This document shows, one piece after another, positions 63,161-64,000 of a DNA stretch of 64,000 nt (positions are counted from its first letter, which is position 1; each line of letters opens with the position of its first letter). Source of the DNA: Pseudomonas sp. G2-4 (lineage in GTDB: Bacteria; Pseudomonadota; Gammaproteobacteria; Pseudomonadales; Pseudomonadaceae); assembly GCF_030064125.1 (NCBI RefSeq), contig NZ_CP125957.1:1054001-1118000 (forward strand). The letters are read 5' to 3'. The position numbers and the translations under genes were made by a program. The notes under the pieces were generated by a model. It had not been told where the DNA came from, did no database searches, and saw nothing but the letters and a program-made list of their open reading frames with translations.

Positions 63161-63191
63161 AAAAAAAAGACCTTGAATCTCAAGGTCTTTC
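63161..63191 (-). terminator. Rho-independent terminator of tRNA-Leu
   Basis: On the minus strand AAGACCTTGA and TCAAGGTCTT pair, followed by eight T residues, 8 bases after the tRNA 3' end. Confidence 0.9.
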
Positions 63192-63198
63192 TTTAAGA

Positions 63199-63283
63199 TG
63201 GTGCCCCGAGGGAGACTCGAACTCCCACTCCTTTCGAAAACGGATTTTGAATCCGCCGCGTCTACCAATTCCGCCATCAGGGC
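63199..63283 (-). tRNA. tRNA-Leu (anticodon CAA)
   Basis: An 85-base class II tRNA. The acceptor stem is GCCCTGA with TCGGGGC, the encoded CCA end is present, the D-arm region contains GGTAGACGCG, and the anticodon loop TTCAAAA in GCGGA/TCCGT reads CAA. The T loop is GTTCGAGTC. It reads UUG codons. It lies 109 bases from queA, on the opposite strand. Confidence 0.95.
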
Positions 63284-63391
63284 TCAATGGCGGCGAAGTA
63301 TAGAGAGGTGCCTACCGTTGGTCAATCACGTTTCATGGTGAATTTTTGATATTTCCGCTAGACTTTCCGGCCCTGCTAGACGAACCCCATC

Positions 63392-64000
63392 ATGCGTGTT
63401 GCTGACTTTACCTTCGAACTCCCGGATTCGCTGATCGCTCGCCACCCTCTGGCCGAGCGTCGCGCCAGTCGACTGTTGACCCTGGATGGGGTCAGCGGTG
63501 CCATGGCTCACCGTCAATTCACTGATTTGCTTGAGCATTTGCGCCCGGGCGATTTGATGGTGTTCAACAATACCCGGGTGATTCCGGCGCGGTTGTTTGG
63601 CCAGAAGGCCTCCGGCGGCAAGCTGGAGATTCTGGTGGAGCGGGTGCTGGACAGTCATCGTGTGCTGGCCCATGTGCGCTCCAGCAAGTCGCCCAAGCCG
63701 GGCTCGTCGATTTTGATCGACGGCGGGGGCGAGGCGGTGATGGTGGCGCGGCATGATGCGTTGTTCGAGCTGGAATTCGCCGAAGAGGTGTTGCCGCTGC
63801 TCGACCGTGTCGGGCACATGCCGCTGCCTCCTTATATAGACCGTCCGGACGAAGGCTCGGACCGCGAGCGTTATCAGACCGTGTACGCCGAGCGCTTGGG
63901 GGCGGTGGCGGCGCCGACGGCGGGGCTGCATTTTGATCAGCCGTTGCTGGAGGCGATTGCCGCCAAGGGCGTGGAGACCGCGTTCGTGACGCTGCACGTC
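63392..64000 (+). CDS. queA: S-adenosylmethionine:tRNA ribosyltransferase-isomerase, 5' part only
   Basis: The first 203 residues of QueA, which transfers the ribosyl part of SAM to preQ1 in tRNA to make epoxyqueuosine. It begins [20 protein letters not shown] and contains [34 protein letters not shown] and [20 protein letters not shown], all typical. The frame remains open to the last base, so the gene runs off the window. It is normally followed by tgt in Pseudomonas. Confidence 0.95.
   Translation, partial: MRVADFTFELPDSLIARHPLAERRASRLLTLDGVSGAMAHRQFTDLLEHLRPGDLMVFNNTRVIPARLFGQKASGGKLEILVERVLDSHRVLAHVRSSKSPKPGSSILIDGGGEAVMVARHDALFELEFAEEVLPLLDRVGHMPLPPYIDRPDEGSDRERYQTVYAERLGAVAAPTAGLHFDQPLLEAIAAKGVETAFVTLHV

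Noticed and set aside
63199..63283. tRNA-Leu as an integration site for the accessory region at 50-63 kb
   Set aside because: A copy of the tRNA 3' end (TCTCCCTCGGGGCACCA or its inverse) was looked for to the left and not found in this window, and no integrase gene is seen.
63326..63997. Minus-strand open frame over the queA start
   Set aside because: The plus strand encodes a clear QueA N-terminus; the minus frame has no recognisable features.

Overview
The window looks like chromosomal DNA of a fluorescent-group Pseudomonas. The GC content is high, REP repeats with the cores GGGAGCGAGCTTGCTCGC and GCGAGGGAGCTTGCTCCCGC are scattered throughout, an ectoine/hydroxyectoine utilisation cluster of pseudomonad type is present, and the right end carries tRNA-Leu(CAA) followed by the start of queA. 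No plasmid or phage backbone, rRNA operon, CRISPR array or complete insertion sequence was seen.

Left part (1-4.7 kb): the end of an unidentified gene, a PAS-GGDEF diguanylate cyclase, a LysR regulator divergent from a class III aminotransferase, and an OmpA-like lipoprotein with a clear terminator. From 4.9 to 17.8 kb lies an ectoine/hydroxyectoine uptake and breakdown cluster: ABC transporter ehuBCDA (minus strand), the PLP-binding MocR regulator enuR, then eutB-eutC-doeA-doeB-doeX-doeC-doeD on the plus strand. A 16-base CTAG-centred element occurs in the ehu/enuR region and, inverted, upstream of eutB, and is a good candidate EnuR operator. A PhoD-like phosphatase follows.

20-34 kb looks like an acid-sugar uptake and catabolism locus: a TRAP transporter with two near-duplicate binding proteins, a mandelate-racemase-type enolase-superfamily enzyme, a five-gene oligopeptide-type ABC transporter, a KdgM-family porin and two divergent FCD-type GntR regulators. 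The enolase-superfamily gene has a strong promoter with a perfect palindrome at its start point. 34-49.5 kb mixes conserved genes (lipoprotein, PH-domain protein, VOC protein, DUF488 protein, a sensor kinase / AraC-type response regulator / TonB receptor operon, a second diguanylate cyclase) with small accessory modules: an AbiE-like two-gene system framed by two copies of one inverted repeat, and a secreted protein made of six 21-residue cysteine repeats.

49.6-63 kb is an accessory region with several cargoes: a colicin E3-type bacteriocin and a probable immunity gene, a HicAB pair whose toxin start looks frameshifted, two DUF6124 genes, a secreted metzincin-type protease with four N-terminal repeats, a small tyrosine phosphatase and an orphan colicin E1-type immunity protein. 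The most unusual feature is a structured element of about 320 bases present three times (plus one remnant). Two copies sit directly upstream of DUF6124 genes. The third has lost the coding sequence and keeps only the last codons and the 3' hairpin. Compensatory changes between copies support an RNA fold with two competing helices just before the start codon.
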